A stretch of 64,000 nucleotides of DNA from Acanthosoma haemorrhoidale (lineage: Eukaryota > Arthropoda > Insecta > Hemiptera > Acanthosomatidae), in the NCBI GenBank assembly GCA_930367205.1, contig OV884015.1:83690841-83754840 (forward strand). Direction: 5' to 3'. Below the pieces are notes generated by a model. It saw only the letters and a program-made list of their open reading frames with translations. It ran no database searches and was not told the DNA's origin. Shown one piece after another: positions 18,801-31,330 of the stretch. The number at the start of each line of letters is the position of its first letter. Position 1 is the first letter of the stretch. The position numbers were made by a program, and so were the translations under genes.

Positions 18801-21760
18801 ATTCACCTAATACCCCTCCCCCCCCCCCAGTTTCTAAAATCAGTTCATTTATAAATGGTTCTCTGTTCATGAATGGCTCGAGAGGTGTATTTGTTATTGA
18901 GTCTCCTTCATCATCACCGATATAAAATGATTTGCTGATATAACAGATATGTTATGATGAGGATTTTTTTTTTCCTTTCCTTTAAAAATATTCTTATTTC
19001 CTTTGGCAATAAATCGTTGGTATTAGTTTTCCCCAATGTAACGGAAAATGGTTAAGGAAATAATAGGCCTTTATCCTTCCTCAGCGGCCACCCCATAAAG
19101 AGTTACCGTGCATGGAAAACGTTGATAAATGATTATGTCCTCTTTGCCTCACTTACGGAAAAAAACGTTGCTCTGATTCACAATCTTGTGATTTCTTCTT
19201 ATTTGTTTGGGTTTTGATTTTGTCTTACCTTATCTTTATCTTTGCCATTTTGCTACCCGATTCGCATCTTGTAGACTTGTCGGTTGTTCACGCTCGTGAA
19301 TCGCACATGTAGTAACTATCTTTCTCGTTCGAATTTCAATTAGCATACAATCCGATGTTACTGAATTCATATACACAGATGCTACTGGAAAAAAATGTAT
19401 AATCAAACATTCGGCATTGTCACTACATAACATACACTGTTACACAAAAAAAGTGGTACACTTAGAAATATTCAAATATTTGATTCCTGATAAAATTATT
19501 TCAATTAGTTATTAAACGTTTTAAGTGACGGGATATAAATATGAAGGAAACCCCCAATAAAGATTCCGAATAAAGTTGAGCTCAGTGTTAGTTGGAAACC
19601 GATTCTGAAACGTGAACGAGTATAGTAAAATAATAATAATATATTATATCACTACCTTATACTTATATATATAAGTTAATCGTCACCTCTGGCTTTAACT
19701 TAAGATTATTCTACCTTTCTTCAGCCAATCAATTACAATATCCAATTAAAATTTATCTAATTTAAGATCCTTTCAATCGTCATAAGCTTAATCATATGAA
19801 TCATGGTTTATAAGAAAGAATTGGTCTTCTTGGATATAGGAAATATTTACACGTTATTAGTTTTTTAAAAGATTCTTAACTAAACAATAAATGCCACGAA
19901 ATGACATTATTCAGTTTTTGAGAAGTTTCAGTAACGTTATGTAACCAAGTAACACTTCCTTGCGACATATAATACATCAAAGGCGAAAAAGAGTAGAAAA
20001 TGAACTAGTGACAGCCTTATGTAATACTAATTTCCTGAAGTCACACCTAAATATGTAAAAATTAATAACAATTTGGTCAAATATCCATTAGATAGCTATT
20101 CAGAAGAGTTTTTCACAAAGTTATATTGTAAACGTACCGAAGGGCCACCACACTCACACCACCCATTGTGCGAAAATTAAAATGTGGCTGACGACGATAA
20201 GGCGCTCCTCACCTCTGCACTGTGTTCGCAGTTCATTATTTTAATAACGCTTCCTGTTAATTGGCTATTGGAGAGGAGTGATATTAACTATATTAAAAAG
20301 GGGAATGTAAAACTTGGAGATTTATTGTTCTAGCAAAGTCGACAAAACTACAATTCACGATTTGAGAACTCAATAAACTGACGTAAGCATTACTAAACCA
20401 TAGCTGTTGGTAACGTGTAATATAAATATGAGGTAATTTTGGGTTACTTCATATACTCTGGACTTGGACCACAGTGCCCACGTCGATCACTTCATCGATT
20501 GGCAACAGAGAATAAATAAATTTGAGACGACCTTAGAAAAAAAAAAGTGGCTAATAATGCTACGAAAAAAGCTATCCATTTTATTGCATTTTTTTTTAAT
20601 TCTGTTTTAGCTGTAGTACGGAAAATATGATTTAAGCCTTTTCCGTTTTTTCTCACAGGGCCAATTGAGCCTCCTCAAAATAGTTAAAGATCATCCTAAA
20701 TAAGAGTCATGAATAAATGCAAAACTCAACCATGAGTTGAGGAAGTAGGTGCAAAATTAATTCGACAATGTTATGAAATTATTTAGGTTGCAGTGATTTT
20801 TTTTTTTTTTTTTTGCATAATACTATTGGATTGAGTGCATTAATTCATTCATGAACGAATTTGGCATTTCCCATCGTTGGTTGTGTCGTGAGGTTTGACA
20901 CTAGATATTTCATAATTCAGTCATCATACCGTATTAAAATTGTACTTACCAATGTTCGGAAAATAAACCAAAACACCTCAATTCATGTTATCCTTTTGCA
21001 ATATTTTTTTCTCTAACAAAGATTTATCTTAATATTAGTATAAACGTACTTTTATAAATAACAATCAACCACTTATCGGATTGAGCAATAAAAAAACAGG
21101 AAAATATATAAGCTACTTCCCTTGTACAAGGGGACTCCTTTTTCTCAGAATTCTCCTACGGCAATTCTAAAGAAGCTCTTCTCATTCTGTGAAAATATCC
21201 GGCTTAGCCCTAATATCTTTATATTACTTATTGTTAGGCTTTGAGGTTCTCTTTATAGCAAAGCACTAAAGATATTTATTACTTAGAGTTTCTAGCATAA
21301 TTTAATAAGAAAATACTTGAGGAGTCCCAATGTTATTAAAGCTGTAAAATTCAATCACCATAGTAAACTTGAATAATTATAATATAATTCCATCCTATAT
21401 ATATAAAAATATTATCGTCTTTCCCTAATAAAACATTGTTACTCCAGTTCTCATGTCTATGAGATAATAAACAATCAGTACTCAACAAAAATTTTTTAAG
21501 AAAATTTGTATAAACGCTATTGAATTTTGGTACCTGAAGTGGAAAAGGTATTTGAAAAAACAAATGTAGCCATAAAGCCACAACACTTATTTCATACCAC
21601 CGAGAAGGACACCAAGATCATTAAGTATAGAGATCCGCTATTTAATATGATATAAAATATTAATTTTATAATTGAAATTAATGAAATAAAACTTACCTAT
21701 ATTCATAATTTTTCAGGGGATTTATTTTAATTTTATTGTATCTTTGGCGTCTAGTAAAAT
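15855..21760. other. Long A+T-rich stretch without a recognised gene
   Basis: No gene, RNA or complete element can be supported. A weak tRNA-like B-box (minus strand GGTTTGAATCC near 16533-16545) lacks a full cloverleaf. A C run sits at 18820-18829. A G+C-richer island at about 17850-18000 has no reading frame. Short open frames (16190-16407, 16828-17022, 19236-19433) have no recognisable motif. Confidence 0.55.
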
Positions 21761-21764
21761 TTCC

Positions 21765-22085
21765 ATGCAAAATACCATCCCTCTATATGAAATTGCGAAG
21801 ACAATTTTAACGATTTTTGAACTATAATCCATTTAAGTCCCAACAGTTGATGCATTTATATAATCAATGAGCCAACATCTATTAATATATAATTTCCTTA
21901 GTGAATTATAATAATTCTTTTTCATCACTTATTTATCGGGGTCCTTAATTTTTTTTAGCAAGGTTGCTTTTTTTTTTTTTTTTAAACCTGTGGGACTTTA
22001 ATGCTCATGAAAAGTATTATATCTCTTTATGAAACTGGGATTGTAAACAAAATGTTTATGGCAGTTTTAATAAGTATTTTTTTAA
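21765..22085 (+). repeat. Two diverged copies of a ~70-bp repeat
   Basis: The stretch TCCATGCAAAATACCATC...CAATTTTAACGATTTTTG (about 21760-21825) resembles about 22015-22085 (CTTTATGAAACTGGGATTG...GGCAGTTTTAATAAG) and a third copy at about 55905-55980 (TTCCATGCAAAAAAACCATC...GGACAGTTTTAATG). All three share the same order of blocks. It may be an old retroelement 3' end; the similarity is judged by eye. Confidence 0.35.
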
Positions 22086-22349
22086 TCTATGGACTCAAGT
22101 CCAGTGCAATTGACTGATTAATCAGGATAATTGTATTGATCGTCAAGATGTTATCAATACTCTGTGATTAATTTACTAATGGAACTTAATCAAGTTTTAT
22201 AGAAGTACAGGTCTTATGCCATTTCGCAGGTCTTTACTGTGGGAAATAGAGTTGGGTAAAGTAACTTAACTTTTATTATAGGGTCCCTTAATGCCCATTT
22301 TTTCCCCTCAAAATATTACCTAATTTGTCGGAAATTTAGGATACCGCAC

Positions 22350-22537
22350 CACCATGGGGAAAAAAAAAAAAAAAGTATATATAGCTAGTTTAGGATTTGT
22401 AAATATGTTATTAGAGGTGTTTCTTTTCTCTTTACTTTAGTTTTGTGTTTTCTTCTTTCTTTTTATATATTATTATCATGGGTTTTTTTTTTTGAAAATA
22501 AATGAAACCAAAAAAAAAATAAAATAAAAAAAAATAA
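22350..22537 (+). mobile_element. 188-bp poly(A)-tailed retroposon with 12-bp target duplication
   Basis: AGGATACCGCAC occurs at 22338-22349 and again at 22538-22549. The intervening 188 bp starts CACCATGGGG, contains an internal A run, and ends in an A-rich tail with TAAA units. A long exact duplication plus an A-rich 3' end is the signature of LINE-mobilised DNA. No coding potential and no tRNA-like promoter is visible, so it may be a truncated LINE tail or a retroposed transcript. Confidence 0.75.
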
Positions 22538-22549
22538 AGGATACCGCAC

Positions 22550-23310
22550 TACTTTTCAACATCCACATTATTTGTATTTTTATCTCCGGTCTTGTGTACT
22601 CAATATTGATTCTTGTTATAGTTATCCCTGTCTGGTTGGATGTTATGTAGTCTATTAATGAGGAATTCAAACATGGTTGTCCTGTGACTGCCATGGTTCC
22701 AGTGTTATGTACCACCCATAATTGGTCATCTTGTCGTTCCTGAATATTCTGTATCCATGTTTATTCCCACATCTGTTTACTGTCACATCCATAAAATGAA
22801 TAGCTTTGTATTATTTTATTTCCAACATAAATTTTATGTTTGTATTTATTCTGTTTAAATACTTAGATAGCTTATTTCATTCTTTATTACTTCTCGTAAA
22901 GCTTATTATTACGCCGCCCACGTCTCTTATCCAATATTTAATTTTGTAGGTGCATGGGTTTTCGCTAGACATTACATATACTTTCTTTATCTTTACTTTA
23001 CTTTATCTAGATATAGTTCCAGTAGTAACGGACACAATGAGTTCCCTGTTTTTGAATTTTACCAACAAATGGTACACCTCCTCCGAGCGAACAGTAGAGA
23101 ATAAATTAAATATATTGAACGAAACTAGGATGCAGACTCTCGGTAAATTTACTTGTAATATTTTCACTGATTCTGTGGTACTTTTTATTGAATGTTTCGC
23201 TTTAAAATTCGTTGCAGCTTTGACACTGACCATTTTCATACTTATTTTGTCTGTGTAATAATTGTCCACATTACATCGCACACATAGTTTTATCGGTTTA
23301 TTCATCAATT
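22550..23310 (-). pseudogene. Penelope-like reverse transcriptase relic
   Basis: On the minus strand, fragments in one frame resemble the Penelope-type palm region: KYWIRDVGGVIISFTRSN (where functional enzymes have Y-V-D-D), KYLNRINTNIKFMLEI, AIHFMDVTV and NKHGYRIFR. These correspond to the conserved run YVDD, then LN..N..IKFT.E, then INFLDL, then FRKPT. Both catalytic aspartates are replaced by glycine, and the frame has several stops (for example after RSNKE and after MLEIK). The distal part (22550-22715) is shifted into another frame. The copy is dead and old. The family call rests on block order read by eye. Confidence 0.5.
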
Positions 23311-23958
23311 TTTCATAATTTCCATAGATTTGCCTTTGTGTTACTTCATAGTTATTAGGAACAGCTTAGAGCTGTCGAAAACGTTATTGATAAAAAATAT
23401 TTGTGGAGAGACGGAAGATTTATTATTTAATTATTAACCATGCTGATTCATACAATAATTATTTCTTTTGGTTTAGGTGGATCAGTCGTTGACAGAGAAA
23501 CTTTTCTATACTCTTAGAGAGCTGGCTGTATTCAATAGCGAATTTGCCTGTAATCATAACAACAAAAAGTTTAATAATATTAAATAGTTTCAAATAGCAA
23601 ATTGTTTGCAAATACTTGGTGGTTATGCATTTATTTATTGTTTTCCTACTAAGGTTTATTATCGAATTGATATCCTTGCCAGTTGTTTTCATCAAGCTAT
23701 GCAACCAATCATTGGCTGTACGTAATTATTGCGTACTAATAATACCGAGCTCAACTCGAGAATTCCACTCGTTAAAATGCCGTTTTGTTGAGGAGGAATC
23801 TAACGTGTTATTGCTGGTTTGTGTTTAATGAACTCTCATTAGTAAATATGTATTTTCCGTTCCCGAAGTGAGAGGCTCTATATATTATTAAGTCCATGTC
23901 GATCGCCATTTGTTTGTCTATATGCCTTTACTGACCGCTATACGATAGCGGTTGTAAT
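23311..23958. other. No gene recognised
   Basis: A+T-rich spacer. Open frames of 70-81 codons on both strands lack motifs. Confidence 0.5.
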
Positions 23959-24120
23959 ATTTTTTTTTTTTTTCAATATTTCTCAAAATAATAAAAATAA
24001 GATAAGGGAAAAATAAAAAGGATTGATATCTTGGATTGGTAATAGCCTTTCACTAGGGGAAGTCCCATTTGAAGGATGTGTGTAGAGGATGAGCAGTGTG
24101 GAGGCGAGGTCCTGAGTTGT
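23959..24120 (-). mobile_element. Non-LTR family B 3' end fragment
   Basis: It starts on the plus strand with a ~14-nt T run and then shares GCCTTTCACTAGGGGAAGTC and CATTTGAAGGATGTGTG with the nested insertion at 10762-11493. It is only the 3' untranslated end, diverged, with no coding sequence. Confidence 0.65.
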
Positions 24121-25831
24121 AATAATAATTAATATAAAATATATAAGTGATTTAAATAATACTGAGTAGTACTTTTTTAAATAATATAACGAGAAGAATG
24201 GAATAAAATACAAGTGAAAAAGGAACCTTTTTCAATAAATTTTAAGATCTGCTCAGGTTTAATGTTTGAGTTTCCCTCTTTCAGCATTATATTTGGGAGA
24301 AACAGAATTATAATTATATTCTAAAAAAAAATCGCCAGTCAACAATAGTTGGATAGATAATGGATATATTAAAAATTATAAGCAAAAAAAAAACTGTACT
24401 AACAACAAGGAATCTTTAATACAGTTTTGGCAGATTTTGAATATTTTTTTGTATTATGGTTTAAGTTATTAACAATTTAAAATATTGCAATTTGTTGAAA
24501 AAACTTGCGGCGCATTAAATAAAATTAGGTGGTTTTGATCAATAATATCAAGTAGCTTGTAGGCTGTCCTTCTTTTAGGGACCCTCGTGGGCCTGTCTTG
24601 TGCTTGGTCTATATCGGCCCCCTTCAAACTCGACGCATAAAGACCTCATTTGACATAAGAAACTCATTAAACATCGTGCCGTATCATCAATTGAATTATT
24701 TTGTTTACAAAAAATCTATAATTTTGAGTAGAGTATCAAAATTAAAAATATCCACATCCCTATTATTAATATTTATTATGCGTAGATGCTTTTGTGAACT
24801 ATCATGACATCATATTGTTGTCTAATTTTTCACTATCGTTTAATAAGTATTTGAGTTCTTTAGAATACCAGTAACTTACGATTATTTAAGTTCTAGGGCA
24901 TTCATTTCATTTACATATATTTAAAAAAAATACAATTTAACTTAAACAATTAGGTGGTAAAGGCGAAATTAATCATTTAAAAATGAAACAAAAATGGCTA
25001 AGCCATCGATCCTTGTATTGACTAGTTGTTTTATAACCATCGAGTTGAAATTTAGCCATGATTAAATAAAAAACTAATATGCTGTATAGACTCATTTATG
25101 CAATATTCCCTTAGTTCATTACATTGAATTAAAAAAAAAACTTGAAAGACTTCATAATCTGCGCATGAGGATTATAAATTACTCGGGTTCGTTGTTCAAA
25201 AATGTCTGAAATGTTATATGAAATTCTATTGCCAACATTACAAAAGTATGTGTAGTCTAAAACAGAAGCATTCTTTAGCACAATATTATCAGTCAGCCCC
25301 TCAGTTCACCAAACAATAACTCTCACTTAGGAGATACACCCACAAGAAAACTAAACATACACTACTTTTCTAAGCTTCAGACTACCATTTTTGACTCTTG
25401 TACGAATTTATTCTACTCTTGTACTTTTTTTGGGGGGGGGGGGGGGGTGACTGTTGCAGTACAATAATTATAGGTTCAAGGGTTCGCCGGTGCATATAAT
25501 GTTTATAGTTTTACAAATATCACGCAATTGGCTCTAGACAATAAACACGTTTTTCTATATTCTGATGATATATATATATATATATGTTCTAGCCAATAAT
25601 ACTTCGCTTGATTATTAAGGAAACGAAACTAAAAAATAGATAGTTAGAATGTGTCTTTTAGACAATAGATTAATTTTTATTTTGCAAACATGTTTATTTA
25701 ATTTGTAAATAAACTAATTAAGCTTTAAAAAGTATTACATGAGGACGAATTCCATAACATTTATATATATATATTTAATTCTCAAGGAATATGCAAATAT
25801 CGTTTTAAATATCTATCTAAAAAGAAAAATT
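24121..25831. other. No gene recognised; simple repeats
   Basis: A+T-rich DNA with a G run at about 25432-25447 and a (TA)n run at about 25567-25584. No gene or element identified. Confidence 0.55.
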
Positions 25832-25965
25832 GTTTTTTTTTTTCTTTCATAGCCCCTTTAAATTTCCAGATAATTATAGATCCTCAGGTGAATCTATTTA
25901 CAAATTATTTTGTATTTCCTGTTGCATCACTACATTATATACAGGTTTTGTTATTTTATAAAATA
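25832..25965 (-). mobile_element. Family C retroposon fragment
   Basis: The T run is followed by CTTTCATAGCCCCTTTAAAT and AATTATAGATCCTCAGGTGA, through TATACAGGTTTTGTTATTTT, matching 4561-4690 almost base for base apart from a short TA-rich gap. It lacks the distal part seen at 4690-4775, so it is more strongly 5'-truncated. Confidence 0.75.
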
Positions 25966-27212
25966 AAAAATTATTTTAGCCATGACTAATTAGGTTTAGC
26001 AGAAGGGGGAAGTTGACTAGGTGGGAAGGTGGCTGATATGAAGGCCTCGGTTAGCTACCTGTGGTCAGGTAAATATTTGAGTTGCACGGAGCCGCTTTTA
26101 CACCCCAGCCCTCGTCCGAATTTCAATGTCTCCCCCTTTCTCTTAACTTTACCTTCTTACTTTTTCTATAGTTTACAAAGGAGAGCAGCTGCCAATTTCG
26201 TTTTCTTTCTCCTCCGACTTTTCCCGTAGGAGTGGAATGGGGAAGGAAAAAAAAAGTATTGTTGACCGAAGCTCGAAAATGTAATCAATTTTTAATGCGA
26301 ACAATCAATACAGCTGTAGAAACAAAACGTATTAGTCTCAAATCAATTTATTGAACACATCAATCGATCGGCATCAATTAATAGACATTTTAATTTAAAC
26401 TTAATACTTCAGACCGAGGCCAAAGGAAGGTGACCCTACTTTCATTCAGGCTACGAATTTCTTTCGTCTACCTATTCTACTATAGGGATCGTAAAAAGTA
26501 TTCAATTGGTTTAAATGGAAAATATGGTGATAAATTTTTAGTTTAGATACTAATAGCTTTAATTAACTTTAAAAAAATTCGCATTAATATATCTCAAGCC
26601 CTAGACTACAAGCTATATCAGATTTAATGTTGTAACTTTTCCCATAGTTACGGACAGGTTAAAGATGGCAATTAAATGATATTCTCAAAAAAATGTTTTG
26701 ATAGAAAACACCAGGCATCTAGCTGATTGGTAATAAATAGCTGTCTTAACAATAATTAAGAGACTTAAGTTGTTTACGTATAATTCTCTAAGTATCATGA
26801 TTCCAATATGTTTACTTTACCTTCTAACCCATAAACTTATATTATATGCATCTTGTTATAATATATGTTATATAGCACCTAAATTTGACATGAACTATTT
26901 GAAATGGCACAGTACCCTGAGAAACGTCCGAAAACATGCGATATGGACTTATAGCTCACGAATTAAGTGCTAAGCATAAAAATAAAATCTATAAATGAGA
27001 CATTCTTGTGTAAATATTTATAAAAGAAATAATACAAGAAAACAATATCGAAAAATTATGGGACTCCGGACCTGAATTTCCTAAATATGATTAAAGGATT
27101 CAGGATTTTTCATTAAAAATCCATCATTTAAATGTATAAAAATCTGCCACTGATTATAGCTTTTTTTAAAAAAAAAATGGAAGTTACTAAAACATTTTAA
27201 TCAACAATCAAC
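25966..27212. other. No gene recognised
   Basis: Spacer with two short open frames (26029-26229, 26770-26973) that have no recognisable domain. Confidence 0.5.
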
Positions 27213-27985
27213 AATCTTTATTGTGCAATAATTACAATCTGCCTTTTATAAGGCAATAGTAATACAGATAAATTATTCATACCATATTTACAGTCATCAT
27301 TCACTCGCTCATTCATACAACAGGAGATGATTGGAGAAACTGGCCATTGCCAGGACTCCCACTGTCACGCGATTATAGCAGGTCACAAGGCCACTGCCGT
27401 TTCAGTCTCCGAGGAGGATTATAGGGATGAGTGGCGCAGTGCAATGACTGTGCTACAGGATTAGGGGGGTTGGAAAGGCTACTGTGGAATTTCATAAACT
27501 TGGAAGGGATAAGTTCTAGAATGTAGGGTATATTAAGGTCGTTATGAAGGGTTTTGTTGCTGACATAATAAGGGGAATTTACTATTGTTCTCAGGACTTT
27601 GGATTGAAAGGATTGGATACGCTTGATGTTCGACTTTTTTGCTGTCCCCCATAGCTCTATTCCGTATGTCCAGATTGGTTTAAGTATAACTTTGTAGATT
27701 AGTAGTTTATTTTCTATTGAGAGATGGGATGTCCTTTGAAGTAGTCTGTAAAGTTGTCAAAGCGTCTGTTTAGTTCTTGTCTTTTTAGTCTCGTATGTGG
27801 GTTCCAGGTCAGTCGTTTGTCGAGATGGAAGACTAAGTACCGCACTGTCTCGGTTACAGGGAGAGGAATAGAATTAAAATAAACTAGTGGACAAGTCTTG
27901 CGACAAAGGGTGAAGGTAATGTGGAAGTATTTTGCTTCATTAACTTTGATCCGCCATTGATTGCACCAATACTCGATCTCAAAAA
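27213..27985 (-). mobile_element. Jockey-type non-LTR retrotransposon 3' part (family A, longest copy)
   Basis: Minus-strand copy with the 3' tail (TTTATTGTGCAATAATTACA, hairpin TGCCTTTTATAAGGCA) on the left and reverse transcriptase sequence on the right. Recognisable Jockey blocks from about 27985 leftward are WCNQWRIKVNEAK, FHITFTL, YLVFHLDKRLTWNPH, then in a shifted frame KLLIYKVILKPIWTYGIE, then TIVNSP-YYVSNKTLHND-like and RRLKRQWP-type 3' blocks. An internal deletion of roughly 160 bp, relative to 33815-34374, joins CATTCATACAA to CAGGAGATGATTGG. Frameshifts and stops make it a pseudogene. The right edge is an A run, AAAAAAAAAAAC. Confidence 0.8.
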
Positions 27986-30186
27986 AAAAAACGAGTTACC
28001 AATCAAACATATTAAATAGATCTATTATTTTGGTAGCTCTTAAAACTAACATGTATAGCATTACGGATCACTTAAACGTCTTGGATATGAAAATAAGTAA
28101 TCCACTATGAGAAAAAGTCATACAAACTAACTAAATACATTCTGAGCTGCACACTGAGCAATCTTTAATGTTGCTAATACGATCCTGACTTATTGTTTTA
28201 TACTTTCTGTTTCTGAATTTTGAGCAAGCCCTGGAAGTATTTCGTGGTAATGTGAAATTCACTTTTAGCATTTCAAATCGATTAAATTGTTTTTACAAAC
28301 AATACGGTAGAAGATAAATTAGTTTGTTGAGGCTAATTCAGACAAAAGGCATTTTGTATTGAATAGCTGAGAAACTCCCTCTTGGATGTCAGTTATTGGG
28401 CTTATTATATTTCAGTTTGAGCATTAGATATAATGTTATGTGAATAGGTCAAAAATTTTAAAAATTTGTTGCTGAAACAAGTTATAATTGCTTATACTAC
28501 ACTTGAGAGGTTATATGTTAAAATCATGTGTTTTATTAAGTAAATATTCAATTCATATAGATATTGCATGGAACCCCAACGCATTTCTCTTATTTCTACA
28601 ACTGTAATTCATATATATCATAATTATCAATATTTAAAATACAAGAGATTCTTTATAATTTTGGATGCTAACCCGGCGATAAACAGTATTTTCTTGCATT
28701 TCAACTTTTTCATTCTAACATTATTCGTTGATGAAATATGAGTATATTCCTTCTTCATTGTTGTAAGAGTTCTTATATGTATGTTGTAAAGCGTTTCACG
28801 TGAATCATTGTTGCAGAACATAAGTAAAATATATATATTATTCTTGAATTCTAAAAGAAAACAATTCTAACATTAAACATGACTCATAAAAAGGTTATAT
28901 ATAATGTTTGAAGGGCCAAAAGCAAAACAGATGTGATCGTTCCCCCACTACACGTAACAATGTGACAATCGTGTCAGTACATAACCAACTCCAGTCCAGA
29001 AATGTCGTGAAAAAAAAAAATTACAGTTAACCTTTGTTTTGTGTTTGTGTTAGTGATTGAGCTAAAAAAAATTGTAAAAAAAAACCCTAAATATATACAC
29101 ATTTACACACATACACACACACACACACGAACAACATGAGACTTGGCTGGATTTTAGCACACAACAATACGCAGGTAAGTCATAATTTATAAATATGAGT
29201 TATTTGCAGTAAGATAAAATTTGTAAAAAAAAATAAAAACATGTGAGAGAGCACATATATATCAAGGTGTGTACCCACGGTATTAACACCTTATCAACAA
29301 ACCTTTGAAAATTATGAATATGGAACAATAAGTTTTTTGTTGGTTTTAGACTTGATACTTTATAGCTTAATTAAGACATTCCAAAAATTATTGCAAAGGT
29401 GGTCTATTAATCTAATTAGCGCTTTTTTTTTTTTAGTTTCGTTGTAATTTTTGGTGATACTTGGGGATTATAAGGACCACTATAACTGGCACAATTCTCG
29501 AAGAATAATGTCTATAAACATTATAAATAAAAAACGAAAAACAAGCAGCTGCTAGAATAATGCAGAAATATTATTTTGTCCAGGGTCGGGGATGTGGCAA
29601 TCATTCATCATTTTTCTAATTAAAAGGATCATTGATCACAGTTCATTGTGGTTTGTTTAACTTACCTGGGAATTGATTATATTATAAATGCAGGTTTGTA
29701 ATAAATCTTTGCAAGCGTGAAGGTTTCCTAAAATGTTTTGAAGCTACTAAAACACTATTAAGCTAGTAGGTTTCAGTATTGTTACTTTATCAAGTATCAC
29801 CCCATTTCCTTACATATGATAGGTTTCAATTTGACTACTATTCCTCCAAATTTGGCCTTTATGATCACGAAGTTCGCTTTCGGTATTTTATTGTTTCTGG
29901 GATTGCCCTGGAATTAAAAATTAAAGATATGCATATATGCTATACTTTTGATAAATACATAACGTATCTTTGTATTTTCTGTGAAATATGTATATACACA
30001 TCTATTACTTACCAGCCCGATTGAATGTGAGAAATACGATTTACTGTCATATTTGAAGAAATCGATAATTGACCTGATATTTCTCGGCAGTCGATTTTTG
30101 CAGTCTCGTATCCTCAGGACGATTAAACTACTTTGTCAAATGTTGTGTATCGTAACTGCAATATTATTTTACGAATATTATTATTG
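27986..30186. other. No gene recognised; (CA)n microsatellite
   Basis: A+T-rich DNA. A (CA)-type microsatellite lies at about 29104-29128. No gene, RNA or element is supported. Confidence 0.5.
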
Positions 30187-30716
30187 TTTATTCCAGCGAT
30201 AAATTGTGCCCTCGAGAAAATATTGCAGATATTTTTCTGGCATTCACATTCAAATTAGTGGATGACAGCTGACGTAATACAGCGCTGTATTGCCTGCTAG
30301 ATTCAACATATTTTTGCATTCTTGACAAAATATTGTTGAACAAATCCAACATTTGGTCTTGTGTACAAACGTACTATACTGTGATACGTTAAGTTTTCAG
30401 GATTTCCTAGAGCTGTGGGTGTACACGGCCATGCAAACGAGTGCCAATGTGAAGTAAATGCTCTTTGACCCAAATGTTCTTGTCGTCTCCAATACCCTTT
30501 AAATTGAACCAATTTGGATTCATCGTAATATTCAAAATGTTAGAAAAGTTAACGTTTGGTTGGAGTGGTTGACTTGATTTTATGACCTGAAGAAATTCAC
30601 TGTTCTATTGTGAAACAGAGGTCATATTGGCCAAAATCGCTTTCAACTCAGGTGGCACGTCGATAGAAACGAAATTTAAATAGTAGAAAACACTCACATT
30701 TCGACACCGAACACAC
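30187..30716 (-). pseudogene. Unrecognised decayed protein-coding sequence
   Basis: One minus-strand frame is open for long stretches. 30616-30716 and 30429-30612 read as ordinary protein (for example IDVPPELKAILANMTSV, then NFSNILNITMNPNWFNLK, GDDKNIWVKEHLLHIGTRL). 30187-30367 is a third open block ending in a stop (CTQDQMLDLFNNILSRMQ, RQYSAVLRQLSSTNLN). All three blocks lie in the same frame, separated by a single TAG at 30613-30615 and a cluster of three or four stops at about 30368-30410. The composition is far less A+T-biased than the flanks. This is what a processed gene, transposon ORF or endogenous viral gene looks like after a few nonsense mutations. I do not recognise the family. 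Confidence 0.45.
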
Positions 30717-31139
30717 TACAAATCTTGTTTAATCATCGTCGCACCATTCTTGTAACATTGACGGAAATCATAACATCGTGAACAAAGCAATAATGGTTTA
30801 TTTATAATACACTGACGGACAAACCCTATTCATTTACAATCTAACTAATATACACACTTTACAACAGTGTTTATAAACATGATGTAACACATTAGGCAGC
30901 TAACCGCATGACCTACTCAACAACAATCTACTCAAACATGCAGCGTGGCAACTACTGAAACTACTGCGTGCTACAACTTAGACTTAATACAAGTATTACA
31001 TACTGGGTCGGGACGTCTACGATCGGAGTTCTAAAAATTCAGTCTCCAACTTACAATAGTTGTCTGAACCCTTACCTAAGGAAACTACATGTTTCCCTAT
31101 TAGCAAATAATGTCAATATCTGTTTACTTACGAAAAAAA

Positions 31140-31330
31140 TCTTTATTGTGATTAGAGTCTGCCTTATTGGGCAATAAGTAATTGTGCTCAATCTGCCTTA
31201 TTTGGGCAATAAGTAATTGTGCTCAATCTGCCTTATTGGGCAATAAGTAATTGTGCTCAATCTGCCTTATTTGGGCAATAAGTAATTGTGCTCAATCTAC
31301 CTTATTTGGGCAATAAGTAATTGTTCTACT
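31140..31330 (-). repeat. Tandem array of the Jockey 3'-end hairpin unit
   Basis: A leader CTTTATTGTGATTAGAGTC is the family A tail. It is followed by five tandem units (about 31157-31326) of TCTGCCTTATTTGGGCAATA plus AGTAATTGTGCTCAA, alternating 34 and 35 bp by one extra T. Each unit contains the TGCC/GGCA hairpin found singly in the other copies. Confidence 0.85.

Noticed and set aside
22950..23258. 102-codon plus-strand open frame
   Set aside because: It is antisense to the Penelope-like relic, which explains its openness better.
31157..31326. CRISPR-like regularly spaced repeat
   Set aside because: The units are contiguous with no unique spacers and derive from a retrotransposon tail; the DNA is eukaryotic.
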